DNA of 33,882 nt, taken from Chloroflexota bacterium. GTDB lineage: Bacteria; Chloroflexota; Limnocylindria; Limnocylindrales; CSP1-4. The notes below the pieces were generated by a model. It saw only the letters and a program-made list of their open reading frames with translations. It did not search any database and had not been told where the DNA came from. A program made the translations under genes and the position numbers. Positions 1 to 7,521 of this stretch are shown here, piece after piece. Every line of letters begins with the position of its first letter. Positions within the stretch are counted from its first letter, which is position 1. The DNA lies in NCBI GenBank assembly GCA_021802825.1, contig JAJZRG010000042.1:1-33882 (forward strand). Direction: 5' to 3'.

Positions 1-1
1 G

Positions 2-136
2 TTCGAGTATCTCGAGATGGGCGACACGCTCGACGAGTTCCTGCGGCAGTTTCCGACGGTGACTCGCGATCAGGCGATTGCGGTGCTGGAGATGTCGCGT
101 CGCGCGGCTCGGTCGGAATCGCTGCCGTCGGCATGA
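2..136 (+). CDS. DUF433 family protein, C-terminal end (partial)
   Basis: The window opens inside this gene; only the last 44 residues are visible. The readable sequence contains the pattern LEMGDTLDEFL followed by FPTVTRDQAIAVLE, which is the usual C-terminal half of DUF433 proteins (small helix-turn-helix-like proteins often found as antitoxins or stand-alone DNA-binding proteins). The stop codon overlaps the ATG of rmlD by 4 nt (ATGA at 133-136), so the two are translated in series, although a functional link is not obvious. The antitoxin role is known for some family members only; here it is inference. No partner toxin can be seen because the upstream side is cut off. Confidence 0.7.
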   Translation, partial: FEYLEMGDTLDEFLRQFPTVTRDQAIAVLEMSRRAARSESLPSA

Positions 137-1296
137 GAGTCGCCGTCACCGGGGCCGGCGGCCGGCTGGGCAGCGCGCTCGTCGGGGCCCTCACCCGGCA
201 GAAGCCGCTGAGCCGGGCCGTGTCGGTCGAGGCGTGGTCGCGCCCGGCGCTCGACCTGGACCGCCCCGAGACGCTCGCGCGGCTTGTCGAGGCTCGACGG
301 CCCGACCTCGTGCTGCACACGGCGGCCTGGACCGACGTCGACGGCTGCGCGCGAGACCCGGAGGCCGCCCTGCGCCGGAACGGCGAGGCGACACGCGTGC
401 TGGCGCGAGCGTGCCGCGAGGCGGGCGCCGACCTGCTGTACGTGTCGACCAACGAGGTCTTCGACGGCCGGCGCACCGACCGCCGGCCCTATGCCGAGGA
501 CGACCCGACGAGCCCCGCGAACCCGTACGGGGAGAGCAAGCTGGCGGGCGAGGAGGCCGTGCTCGGGACGTTCGCGCGGGAGGCCGGCGCGCAGCTCTCG
601 GCTCGCGCGCCGCTCTCGGCCGATGCGCGGGAGGCCGACGAACCCGGCGTCGGGGCCGCGAGCGTGCCGCAGGGCTGGGTCGTGCGGACGGCGTGGCTGT
701 ACGGGCCGCCGGGCGACGACTTTCCGGCGAAGATCCTGCGGGCGGCGGTTCGCGCGGACGCGGCGGCTCGCGAGGGCACGAACGCGGCCGCGAGCGCAGA
801 CGCGGCCACGAAGGCCGGCACGGCGGCGGTGCGTGCGAAGACCGGCGGTTCGCGCCTGCGTCTCGTCGCCGACGAGGTCGGGTCGCCCACGCGGGCGGCG
901 GACCTGGCGGTCGGGATCGTCGACCTCGTCCGCGCCCGGCCCCAGACCGGCATCTTCCACCTCGTGAACGCCGGACGGGCCTCTCGCGCGGAATGGGCCG
1001 AGGAGGTGCTCCGCGGGGTGGGCCTGCGCGTCCCGACCGAGCGCGTGCCCGCGTCGACCTGGGAGCGCGCCTCGACCCCGCCGCGCTGGGGCGTGCTCGC
1101 CACGGGCCGCGCGGCGCAGCTCGGGATCATGCTGCGGGACTGGCGGTCGGCGCTGTTCGACGAGCTGCCGCGCTATCGGGACATGGCGGGCGCGCTGGAA
1201 TCGGCCGCGGCCGGTGCGGCGGACGACGTCACAGACCGCAGCCCCGCGGCCCGCTCCACGCGGCCCGCTCCACACCACGATCGAGGCGGCCGATGA
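133..1296 (+). CDS. rmlD: dTDP-4-dehydrorhamnose reductase
   Basis: Short-chain dehydrogenase/reductase of 387 residues that would carry out the last step of dTDP-L-rhamnose synthesis, NAD(P)H reduction of dTDP-6-deoxy-L-lyxo-4-hexulose. Seen in the sequence: an N-terminal Rossmann motif (VTGAGGRLG, residues 5-13), the RmlD signature HTAAWTDVDGC near residue 57, LYVSTNEVFDG, and the catalytic YxxxK (YGESK) near residue 131. It is about 90 residues longer than the usual ~290-300. The excess is an Ala/Arg/Asp-rich segment before the WVVRTAWLYG block and a second one after it (about residues 155-180 and 203-240). The start ATG overlaps the upstream DUF433 stop and the stop overlaps the rmlC start, so the three are co-translated. 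rmlA and rmlB are not in the window. Confidence 0.88.
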   Translation: MRVAVTGAGGRLGSALVGALTRQKPLSRAVSVEAWSRPALDLDRPETLARLVEARRPDLVLHTAAWTDVDGCARDPEAALRRNGEATRVLARACREAGADLLYVSTNEVFDGRRTDRRPYAEDDPTSPANPYGESKLAGEEAVLGTFAREAGAQLSARAPLSADAREADEPGVGAASVPQGWVVRTAWLYGPPGDDFPAKILRAAVRADAAAREGTNAAASADAATKAGTAAVRAKTGGSRLRLVADEVGSPTRAADLAVGIVDLVRARPQTGIFHLVNAGRASRAEWAEEVLRGVGLRVPTERVPASTWERASTPPRWGVLATGRAAQLGIMLRDWRSALFDELPRYRDMAGALESAAAGAADDVTDRSPAARSTRPAPHHDRGGR

Positions 1297-1970
1297 CCGA
1301 CTGGCCCGGCGGCGAACGCGGGCGGCTGGACGGCGTGTGGTGGGGCCGGCTGGCCTCGCACACCGACGAGCGCGGCGCGTTCCGGGAGATCTGGCGCGCG
1401 AGCTGGAGCGAGTCGGGCGGCGATGCACCGAACCGCCAGCGAGGCCGGGGGGCGCCAACAACCCCCACCCGCCCCGACGACCGCTTCGTCCAGGCGAACC
1501 TGTCGAGCAGCCGCGCCCGCGTCCTGCGCGGGCTGCATTACCACCGCCGCCAGCTCGATCGGTGGACGATCGCCAACGGGAAGGCGTTCGTCGCGCTGGT
1601 CGACGTCCGGCCGGTCCTGGCCGCGGCCGCGTCGCACGATGCCGCCGGCGCGGCGAGTGGCGGCGTGCGCGGCCGGCCGCTCGCGCAAGGCCGGCCGCCC
1701 GAGCCCGGCCCATCGACCCTCGTCGAGGCGCGCGTGCTCGGCCCCGATGAGTGGGTCGTGATCCCGTCGGGCGTCGCGCACGGCTTCTACGCGATCGAGC
1801 CGACCGACCTGCTGTACTTCGTCACGAACGAGTACGACGGCACCGACGAGCTCGGCTTCGCGTGGGACGACCCCGAGGTCGGCGTCCCCTGGCCCGACCG
1901 GGACCCGATCCTGTCGCTCCGCGACCGCTCGAACCCCTCACTGCGGGAGCTGGTCCGCTCGCTCCGATAG
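1293..1970 (+). CDS. rmlC: dTDP-4-dehydrorhamnose 3,5-epimerase (cupin)
   Basis: Cupin-fold epimerase of 225 residues that converts dTDP-4-keto-6-deoxyglucose to the L-lyxo form used by RmlD. Visible motifs: DERGAF near residue 25, the RmlC signature RVLRGLHYH (catalytic His82), a WVVIPSGVAHGF block typical of the second half of the barrel, and a YDGTDELGFAWDDPEVGVPWP tail region that in this family closes the active site. The start ATG (1293) overlaps the rmlD stop by 4 nt. Two insertions, about residues 41-62 and 107-130, are Gly/Arg/Pro-rich and not part of the core fold, so the enzyme is somewhat longer than the common ~185. A decayed copy of its 3' third lies at 7142-7379. Confidence 0.88.
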   Translation: MTDWPGGERGRLDGVWWGRLASHTDERGAFREIWRASWSESGGDAPNRQRGRGAPTTPTRPDDRFVQANLSSSRARVLRGLHYHRRQLDRWTIANGKAFVALVDVRPVLAAAASHDAAGAASGGVRGRPLAQGRPPEPGPSTLVEARVLGPDEWVVIPSGVAHGFYAIEPTDLLYFVTNEYDGTDELGFAWDDPEVGVPWPDRDPILSLRDRSNPSLRELVRSLR

Positions 1971-2148
1971 CAGCCGTGGGCTCGAGTCCATCGTCGGCGG
2001 ACTCGCCGATTCGTCGATGTCGCGTCGAACGAGGGTCAGGATCTGGTAGGTTCCCGGACGTGGCGCGGAGCGATCGTGATCGCGCGTGTCGGGCCGCGAG
2101 AGTGGTCCGACAGCAAACGGCGCTGGGGGCATGCAGGAGGGTGATCTG

Positions 2149-3171
2149 ATGCGGCGCGTCCCAGCCCTGATCGGCGCGATCGTCCTTGTCGCGGCCAGCG
2201 TGACCACGACCGTCGCGGCCCCGCCCACATCATCGCCGGCCCCATCGACCGGCAACTCGACGAGCGCAGCCGTCCACGGCCCGGACCGCGGCGCCGCGCC
2301 GAACGTCAAGCCCGGCGGCAAGCCCGGGCCGAGACCGTCGCCCACGCCCACGCCGACCTCGGGGCCCGGGACCTCCGTGCAGCTGCAGCCCTGGTGGTCG
2401 TCCAACCATCCCGTCTGGGAGCCGCAGGGCAGCGGCACCGACGACACGGGAGCTTCGTACAAAGACAGCAACTACTGGAACTTCTGTGGTCCCGGAGCCA
2501 CGACCGTGACCCTCGGGTTCTGGCCGAACGGCAACACGTTCGTGACCGGCATCGCCAGGCAGCCGTACACCGAGCCCAACCCGAGCCTGTCGATCCACGC
2601 GACCACGACGTGGGGGGCCGTGGACACCGTGAGCAGCGGGCGGGGCGCGATCATGTACCTCGCCGAGAACATCCTCCCGACGCCCGATGTCGGCGCGTGG
2701 ACGTGGCCCGGCGTCATCGACTGGAGCCAGGCGTATCCCTACGACGGCACGCCGGTCAACCGCATCCGCGACGCGCTGAACTGGGTGATCAGCGGCCAGA
2801 CGAGCGTGTCCGCCCCCTACATCTGGACGCAATACGCGCAGGCCGGGACGGCATCCATGATCGTGTCCGGCATCGAGACCGACCTCAACGGCGCCAACAC
2901 GGCTGCCTCAGGCCAGCCCATGCCGGTCGTGGCCAACGTCCGCACCGCGAGCGGCCGCTACCACCTCCCCAACTGGTCGAACAAGCTGGGCGTCAACCAC
3001 AGCATCACGATCATCGGCTACGACAACGGGCAGGGCACCTTCACGTACGCCGACACCTGCGGGCCGGGCTGCAACAACACCGGCGCCGCGGCCGGCGTGT
3101 ACACGGTCTCGCAGTCGACGATGGTCGCGCTGCTCGCCGCGGAGACCGACGGAGACGGCCTGATCTGGTAG
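2149..3171 (+). CDS. Secreted C39-like papain-fold peptidase
   Basis: Predicted exported cysteine protease of 340 residues. The ATG at 2149 is chosen because AGGAGG lies at 2135-2140, 8 nt upstream, and it gives a classical signal peptide (MRR, then a hydrophobic stretch, Ala-rich cleavage region near residue 24); an upstream in-frame ATG at 2086 would bury the signal. A Ser/Thr/Pro/Gly-rich linker (about residues 25-78) precedes the catalytic domain. The catalytic Cys is probably Cys113 in NFCGPGA, the His is His284 in GVNHSITIIGYD, and Asp302 in TYADTC is a candidate third residue; this C...H...D order and the GYD after His match the C39-like family. No ABC transporter or leader-peptide substrate is adjacent, so a bacteriocin-maturation role is unlikely; a cell-wall or extracellular role is inference. 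Confidence 0.72.
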   Translation: MRRVPALIGAIVLVAASVTTTVAAPPTSSPAPSTGNSTSAAVHGPDRGAAPNVKPGGKPGPRPSPTPTPTSGPGTSVQLQPWWSSNHPVWEPQGSGTDDTGASYKDSNYWNFCGPGATTVTLGFWPNGNTFVTGIARQPYTEPNPSLSIHATTTWGAVDTVSSGRGAIMYLAENILPTPDVGAWTWPGVIDWSQAYPYDGTPVNRIRDALNWVISGQTSVSAPYIWTQYAQAGTASMIVSGIETDLNGANTAASGQPMPVVANVRTASGRYHLPNWSNKLGVNHSITIIGYDNGQGTFTYADTCGPGCNNTGAAAGVYTVSQSTMVALLAAETDGDGLIW

Positions 3172-3280
3172 GTCGTGCTCGGGGAATCCTGCACTCCTGC
3201 CTATCCCCTATTCGCAGCAGACCAGAGGCGCCGGAGCCAAGTCCCGTCCCGAAGGAACAGCGATGGCGAGGACCACGTAG

Positions 3281-3538
3281 GTGATCACGATCGAAGCGGA
3301 CTTCAACCACCTCGACGGGCAAGGCCGGCTGATCCTGTCCGATCTGGTGATCCACCAGCACACACCGTTCGAGCTGATCGCGGCGTCCGGCAAGCGGATT
3401 CTGTTCGTTCAAGGCGAAGACATCGTGTTTGGGCGCGTCGTGAACGATCCCGACCGCGGCTGGATTGGCGAGATTGACTGGAACACGCAGGATGTCCTCG
3501 AGGAGTATCCCGAGCACATCCTGAGCCGCGCCGTGTAG
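3281..3538 (+). CDS. Hypothetical protein, 85 residues
   Basis: I do not recognise this family. The product is a small acidic soluble protein with no signal peptide, no transmembrane segment and no cysteine, and composition suggesting mostly beta strands (ITIEADFNHLDGQG, RILFVQGEDIVFGRVV). Third codon positions are GC-rich like the neighbouring genes, which supports real coding. The start is a GTG at 3281. Immediately upstream is a 5-codon ORF (ATG 3263, stop 3278-3280) with the ribosome-binding-like AAGGAA at 3252-3257 in front of it; its stop touches the GTG, so the long ORF may be translated by reinitiation. Alternatively the mini-ORF marks an ancestral ATG start lost by mutation. It stands alone between the protease and the ATPase. 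Confidence 0.55.
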   Translation: MITIEADFNHLDGQGRLILSDLVIHQHTPFELIAASGKRILFVQGEDIVFGRVVNDPDRGWIGEIDWNTQDVLEEYPEHILSRAV

Positions 3539-3666
3539 TCCTGCCATCGACGCGGAGTGGGGACTGCCGCTACGCCCTGAGATCGGCCAACGCCTCTTCG
3601 AGGGCGGATGCGAACCGAAGAAGCGCGATGAAACCTCGGCGCGCCGGCCGGCGCTCAAGAGTTCGG

Positions 3667-3693
3667 ACTATAAACGTTTATAGTATAAACGTT
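3667..3693 (+). promoter_or_regulatory. Palindromic operator candidate before the AAA ATPase
   Basis: A perfect 18-bp palindrome (ACTATAAACGTTTATAGT, 3667-3684) is followed at once by a third copy of its half site: TATAAACGTT occurs at 3669-3678 and again at 3684-3693, a 15-bp shift. The element is strikingly AT-rich in a GC-rich window. The last half site runs into the -35 hexamer of the promoter at 3692-3720. Placement and symmetry are those of a dimeric repressor site. Binding by any protein is inference; no regulator gene is adjacent, so autoregulation by the ATPase or an unlinked regulator are both possible. Confidence 0.6.
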
Positions 3694-3720
3694 GACAGAG
3701 GCGCCTCCGCCGCCTATCGT
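3692..3720 (+). promoter_or_regulatory. Sigma-70-type promoter giving a leaderless ATPase mRNA
   Basis: TTGACA at 3692-3697 matches the -35 consensus fully; 17 bp later TATCGT (3715-3720) matches the -10 at T, A, T and the last T. Only six bases separate the -10 from the ATG at 3727, so transcription should begin at or next to the start codon. There is no Shine-Dalgarno sequence upstream of this ATG, which agrees with a leaderless transcript. Confidence 0.6.
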
Positions 3721-3726
3721 TGCCTC

Positions 3727-5454
3727 ATGCCCTTCGTCAACCGCTTCGCCGAACGTCACCGCATGGATCTTCTCGCGGCCGACGTGCAGCGAGAGCTGAC
3801 CGAGCGACACCTCGCGCTCGTGGGCCCTCGTCGGATCGGGAAGAGCCGCCTCCTCACCGACTTCCGCGATCGGGCCGCGGTAGCAGGCGCCGTGGCGACC
3901 GTCGAGATCGCCGTGGATTCCGCGGCGTCCACGCTGCAGACGTTCCTGTTCGAGATGGTGCGCGGGGTCACGGCCGGGTTCCTGCGGCACGCCGGCCACC
4001 GGCCGCTGCCGGAGGCTCCGACGGAAGCCCAGATGGCTGCTGCCGCCGCCACCGTTGCCCCTGGACTCGGCGAACTCGTCGTAGACGCGCTGCGGTTGCG
4101 AAACACGGCACGGCCCGACGGGCACCAAGTGTTCACGACCGCGATCCGGCTCCCGGAGGCGGCCGCGCATGTGACAGGGGTCCCCGTGGTCGTGCTCGCC
4201 GACGAGTTCCAGCACATCGTCGACCTCGCGACATACCCGCCGTTCCGCGCGGGGCGTGGGCCGATCGGCAAGAGCGACCGGGGACGCATCCTTGCGGCGC
4301 TCAGGCCTGCGATCGAACGACGCGAGCATGTCGGGTGGATCGTCACCGGCTCCAGCATCCGGCTCATGATGGAGGTGCTCGGGTCGGGTCCGCTGATGGG
4401 GCGCTTCGACCTGATCGAGGTCACGACATTCGACAGCGCTGACGCACGACGTCTTGCTCGGGCCGTCTGGGAGGATCTGGGTGTCGACTATGCCGACGAG
4501 TCCACCGACCGCATCGATGTCCTCGCGTCCGGCCACCCCTTCTACGTGGATGTCGTGTGCCGTGCGGCCGCCGGAATGGCGGCTCGACTCGACAGCGCAG
4601 TCACGGTCGACCTGATCGACCGGGCATTGCTGGAGTCGGTCGTCACCGCGACCGGCAGCATCTCGATTGCCTGCCAAGAGACATGGGACTCCATCGTGGC
4701 ACGCATCCCGGCGCTCCGTGGGCTCGTCCTCGAGCTCGCTCAGCACCGAGACGCATCGGTCCTCGACCTGGCCCGTGAGATCGGTCTGCCGCACGAATCG
4801 AACACGTGGGGCTACATCCGCGAACTGGAGCGCATCGGGGTCGTGCAGCGAGCGGGCACCAGGGTCTCGCTGACAGACCCCGTCTTCGGCTTCTGGCTGG
4901 TCCGGTCGCAGGATCCCGAGGCACCCGCTGATCTCGTCAACGAGGCGCGCGCGTCGCGGGCGATCAAGCGGTTCGAGGAACGGTGGCTTGCCGATCGTGC
5001 GGACCGTGGCTTGGTTGTCGAAGGCTACGTTCGTGACCTGATCCGCAACTTCCGTGGTCAGGTCGTTGACGGCAAGCGGCTCGGCGTCAGCGGAAGCATC
5101 GCCCTCCCCGACGGGTCGAACGTCCGCCGGATCATGGCCGATGACCCCAACGGCGAGGTTTTCGGCTACCCGTCTGCGGTTGAGCTCGACGCCTGCTTCG
5201 GGACGGATGAGGTCTGGCTCTGCGAAGTCAAGGACCGGTCCAGGAAGAGCGATACGGCCGACATCGATCGCCTTGTGCGGAAGGATGCGTTCCTGCGGAG
5301 GACTCTCGGGCTGCCGGGCGGGCGATCATGGTTTGTCTCCTTCGGCGGGTTCAGCAAGGCCGCGCAGGAGCGGGCGGCTGCGAACGGCGTCCTGCTCTCC
5401 CGGAGAGAAGACCTCGACTCGATCGCCTCCGTCGTCGCAACCCGCCGGGCATAG
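3727..5454 (+). CDS. AAA ATPase with C-terminal nuclease-like domain (archaeal ATPase/DUF234-like)
   Basis: A 575-residue soluble P-loop ATPase. Walker A is GPRRIGKS (33-40), Walker B is VVVLADEFQ with Asp159-Glu160, and ITGSS-like sensor sequence (IVTGSSIRLMM) follows near residue 203. A winged-helix-like segment (HRDASVLDLAREIGLPHESNTWGYIRELERIGVV...) occupies about residues 340-385. The C-terminal part carries Asp488 in VELDACF and Glu500-x-Lys502 in CEVKDR, the spacing of a PD-(D/E)xK restriction-nuclease fold. This layout is that of the archaeal-ATPase/DUF234 group. The biological role of these proteins is poorly known; defence or DNA handling is inference. The ATG at 3727 is chosen because it begins the conserved part and sits next to the promoter at 3692-3720. 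It is monocistronic. Confidence 0.78.
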   Translation: MPFVNRFAERHRMDLLAADVQRELTERHLALVGPRRIGKSRLLTDFRDRAAVAGAVATVEIAVDSAASTLQTFLFEMVRGVTAGFLRHAGHRPLPEAPTEAQMAAAAATVAPGLGELVVDALRLRNTARPDGHQVFTTAIRLPEAAAHVTGVPVVVLADEFQHIVDLATYPPFRAGRGPIGKSDRGRILAALRPAIERREHVGWIVTGSSIRLMMEVLGSGPLMGRFDLIEVTTFDSADARRLARAVWEDLGVDYADESTDRIDVLASGHPFYVDVVCRAAAGMAARLDSAVTVDLIDRALLESVVTATGSISIACQETWDSIVARIPALRGLVLELAQHRDASVLDLAREIGLPHESNTWGYIRELERIGVVQRAGTRVSLTDPVFGFWLVRSQDPEAPADLVNEARASRAIKRFEERWLADRADRGLVVEGYVRDLIRNFRGQVVDGKRLGVSGSIALPDGSNVRRIMADDPNGEVFGYPSAVELDACFGTDEVWLCEVKDRSRKSDTADIDRLVRKDAFLRRTLGLPGGRSWFVSFGGFSKAAQERAAANGVLLSRREDLDSIASVVATRRA

Positions 5455-5638
5455 GAGCCGGGGCCCGCGTCTCGAAAGCACGTCGACACTCGACGCTCGT
5501 CCGCACCAGCGCCCGTTCAGCGCCGCACTCCGGGGGCGCGTTCGAGGAGGGCTCCGAGCTCGGCCGAGGTGAACGCCCGTCGCGCCGGGCCGGTTGGGAG
5601 CAAAGCGGCCGGCGATTTCGGCGATGGGCGCCTGGCCT

Positions 5639-5660
5639 CTTGATGGAATCTTGATCGAAT
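5639..5660 (+). repeat. Tandem 11-bp repeat upstream of the secreted protein gene
   Basis: CTTGATGGAAT (5639-5649) is followed directly by CTTGATCGAAT (5650-5660), identical except for one base, and AT-rich relative to its surroundings. It lies about 50 bp upstream of the ATG at 5709. It could be a binding site or part of a promoter, but no convincing -35/-10 pair is seen. The rest of the 5455-5708 gap holds nothing else that I can support. Confidence 0.35.
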
Positions 5661-5708
5661 GCCGCCAGACTCGATGGCATCAGTCCATTGCAGCTGGAGA
5701 ACAACCTG

Positions 5709-6512
5709 ATGCCGAGACGGCTCCATATGTTCGTCGCCACGCTCGGCGGCACCTTCCTTGTCACGGGCACGCTCCTGGGCGGCGCGGTGGCGCCCGTGGC
5801 CGCCGCGGGTGGCACGACCAGCGGCACCGCCACCGCCACCACCACCACCACCACCACCGCTCCGACGGGGCCCTGTGCCACCGAATGGGCCGCGTACAAG
5901 GCCTCGGAGTCGGTCGCCAACGGCATTGCCCTCGGTGACTGCATGATCGGTCAGCGCCTGACCTTCCTCTCGAAGGCCAGCACCCGGGTGCAGGACAGCA
6001 AGGTCCTCACGTCCGGCGACCGGGCGGCACTCGTCACCATCCTGTCGAACGACACCAGCGGGCTCACCAGCCTCAAGGCGACGCTCGACGCGGCAAGCAC
6101 GCTCCCGGCCGTGCAGGCCGACCTCCACGCGATCGTCAGTCAGTACCGGGTCTTCCACCTCGCCGCTCGCCAGGTGGCGCTCGTGTCGGGGGCCGACGCG
6201 GTGAGCACCGCCGTGACACACGACGCCGCGGTGAAGACGCGACTCGAGGCTCGCATCTCGGCCGCCGCGGCGAAGGGCCGCAAGACGAGTGCCGCGTCCG
6301 CCGAGCTGGCGGCCATGGATCGCGCCGTCGGGCGGGCGGCGAGCGACGTGTCCGGCCTCTCCGCCCGGGTGCTGGCACTCACCCCCGCCGAGTACGACGC
6401 GGGCTCCGCGGGCCGGGTCCTGACCCACGCAGCAACCGACGTCCTGCAGGCCCGCGCGCAGCTGCTCGACGCACGCGCGGATGCGCTCCGGGTGCTGATC
6501 CGGCTGCGGTAG
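5709..6512 (+). CDS. Secreted, Thr-rich helical protein of unknown function
   Basis: The 267-residue product begins with a signal peptide (MPRRLHMF, hydrophobic core, then VAPVAAAGG as a likely cleavage site). A short mature N-terminal linker with a run of threonines follows (about residues 37-52). The remaining ~210 residues are Ala/Leu/Ser/Thr/Asp-rich and look entirely helical, with two cysteines (in GPCATEW and GDCMIG) close enough for a disulfide. I do not recognise the family; similar helical secreted proteins of unknown role are common in high-GC soil bacteria. The ATG at 5709 is chosen because GGAGA lies 9 nt upstream and it puts the signal peptide at the N-terminus; a TTG at 5688 is also in frame. 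A terminator hairpin follows at 6537-6565. Confidence 0.65.
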   Translation: MPRRLHMFVATLGGTFLVTGTLLGGAVAPVAAAGGTTSGTATATTTTTTTAPTGPCATEWAAYKASESVANGIALGDCMIGQRLTFLSKASTRVQDSKVLTSGDRAALVTILSNDTSGLTSLKATLDAASTLPAVQADLHAIVSQYRVFHLAARQVALVSGADAVSTAVTHDAAVKTRLEARISAAAAKGRKTSAASAELAAMDRAVGRAASDVSGLSARVLALTPAEYDAGSAGRVLTHAATDVLQARAQLLDARADALRVLIRLR

Positions 6513-6536
6513 CACCAGGGGAACGCCTCACCACCG

Positions 6537-6565
6537 ACCGGCGGTCCCCACTCGGGGCCGCCGGT
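6537..6565. terminator. Hairpin between convergent genes
   Basis: ACCGGCGG (6537-6544) pairs perfectly with CCGCCGGT (6558-6565), and inside it CCCC pairs with GGGG around the 4-base loop ACTC, leaving one bulged T. The 12-bp stem lies 25 nt after the stop of the secreted-protein gene and 48 nt beyond the stop of the convergent VOC gene. There is no clear T tract on either strand, so it may act as a bidirectional or factor-assisted terminator. Confidence 0.6.
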
Positions 6566-6612
6566 TCGGATTCACGCGCCGAGCAACTGACGGGTCTCAC
6601 CGCTGACGGCGC

Positions 6613-7050
6613 TCACTGCACGCAGAACTCGTTGCCCTCCGGGTCGTTCATGCGCACCCAGTACTCGCCGTTCTTCTCCATGGCGCCCCGAGCGTCGGTC
6701 GCGCCGAGGGACTTGAGCCGCTCGACCTCGGCATCGACCCGGCGCTTCCGCTCGGTCAGCTCGACACCGTGGTCGCCCGACACGTTCAGGTCCATGTGCA
6801 TCCGGTTCTTCGCGGTCTTCCCCTCGGGCACCTTCTGGAAGAACACGCGCGGCCCGCGGTCATCCGGATCGACGATCGCCGACGCGTCGTTCCGGTTCTC
6901 CGCCGGGACTCCCTGGGCCTCGAGGAAGGCGTCCCACGTCTCGAAGCCGGCGGGGGGCGGCTGGAGGACGTAGCCGAGCGCCGCCGACCAGAATCGAGCT
7001 TCGCGATCCGGATCGGCCGTGTCGAAGACCAGCTGGATCGAAGTCACCAT
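6613..7050 (-). CDS. VOC-superfamily (glyoxalase-like) protein
   Basis: A 145-residue protein of the vicinal oxygen chelate fold, made of two beta-alpha-beta-beta-beta modules. Seen: IQLVFDTADPDREARFWSAALGY at the N-terminus (first module), RMHMDLNV in the middle with His as a candidate metal ligand, a helical stretch EVERLKSLGA, and the family ending WVRMNDPEGNEFCV. This is the single-domain glyoxalase-like group (Glyoxalase_6 type), whose members bind small molecules or give antibiotic or toxin resistance; the substrate here cannot be told. The start ATG (7048-7050 on the + strand) has GGGGAG just upstream on the minus strand. The gene faces the secreted-protein gene and shares its terminator. 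The next upstream DNA is the 14-bp tandem repeat and the rmlC remnant. Confidence 0.8.
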   Translation of the reverse strand: MVTSIQLVFDTADPDREARFWSAALGYVLQPPPAGFETWDAFLEAQGVPAENRNDASAIVDPDDRGPRVFFQKVPEGKTAKNRMHMDLNVSGDHGVELTERKRRVDAEVERLKSLGATDARGAMEKNGEYWVRMNDPEGNEFCVQ

Positions 7051-7074
7051 CGCACTCCCCCTCGTCGGCTCGAG

Positions 7075-7116
7075 GACGCCTGGTCCGCGACGCCTGGTCC
7101 GCGACGCCTGGTCCGC
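7075..7116 (+). repeat. Three tandem copies of a 14-bp unit
   Basis: GACGCCTGGTCCGC is repeated exactly three times (7075-7088, 7089-7102, 7103-7116). It sits between the VOC gene start and the duplicated rmlC fragment, in the region where the VOC promoter would be expected. It could mark slippage at a rearrangement junction or act as a binding array. Confidence 0.85.
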
Positions 7117-7141
7117 CCGGCTCCCACATGTGCACGGTGCC

Positions 7142-7379
7142 GCGCGCACGGCCGGCCGCCCGAGCCCGGCCGATCGGCCCTCGTCGAGGCGCGCGTGCTC
7201 GGCCCCGACGAGTGGGTCGTGATCCCGTCGGGCGTCGCGCACGGCTTCCACGCGATCGAGCCGACCGACCTTCTCTGCTTCGTCACGAGTATGACGGCAC
7301 CGACGAGCTCGGCTTCGCGTGAGACGACCCCGAGGTCGGCGTCCCCTGGCCGGACCGGGACTCGATCCTCTCGCTCCGC
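7142..7379 (+). pseudogene. Decayed duplicate of the 3' part of rmlC
   Basis: By hand alignment this stretch matches positions about 1682-1922 of the intact rmlC at base level, with roughly a dozen substitutions. It is broken in two ways: four bases corresponding to AACG in CGTCACGAACGAG are missing, and the TGG codon of the FAWDDPE segment reads TGA. No rmlC 5' end is present. The high base identity, rather than only protein similarity, points to a fairly recent segmental duplication within the genome or recombination with a close homologue. It is 5.46 kb downstream of and in the same orientation as the parent gene. Confidence 0.85.
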
Positions 7380-7521
7380 GCCGTGTCCGACGTAGATCTG
7401 GCCCGGGCGGCCTCCCTCGGGGATTCTGGGCAAGATCCGCACAGAACCCTCCCTGGGTAGCTCGCCCTCCGCAAAGGCATCGCGCACGTGCCGCCCGATG
7501 ACCGACCTGTCGCGGTCAAAC

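Noticed and set aside
78..1970. A 630-residue frame covering rmlD and rmlC
   Set aside because: Only its last 225 codons, from the ATG at 1293, encode a real protein; the first part is a shadow of rmlD.
5517..5600. Minus-strand translation ending RRAFTSAELGALLERAPGVRR resembles the C-terminus of some methyltransferases
   Set aside because: Only about 20 residues, no other domain motif upstream, and the frame continues antisense to the secreted-protein gene. Too short to call a remnant.
5836..5862. ACC-rich run in the secreted-protein gene as a possible regulatory repeat
   Set aside because: It encodes the threonine-rich linker and is explained by codon bias for ACC.
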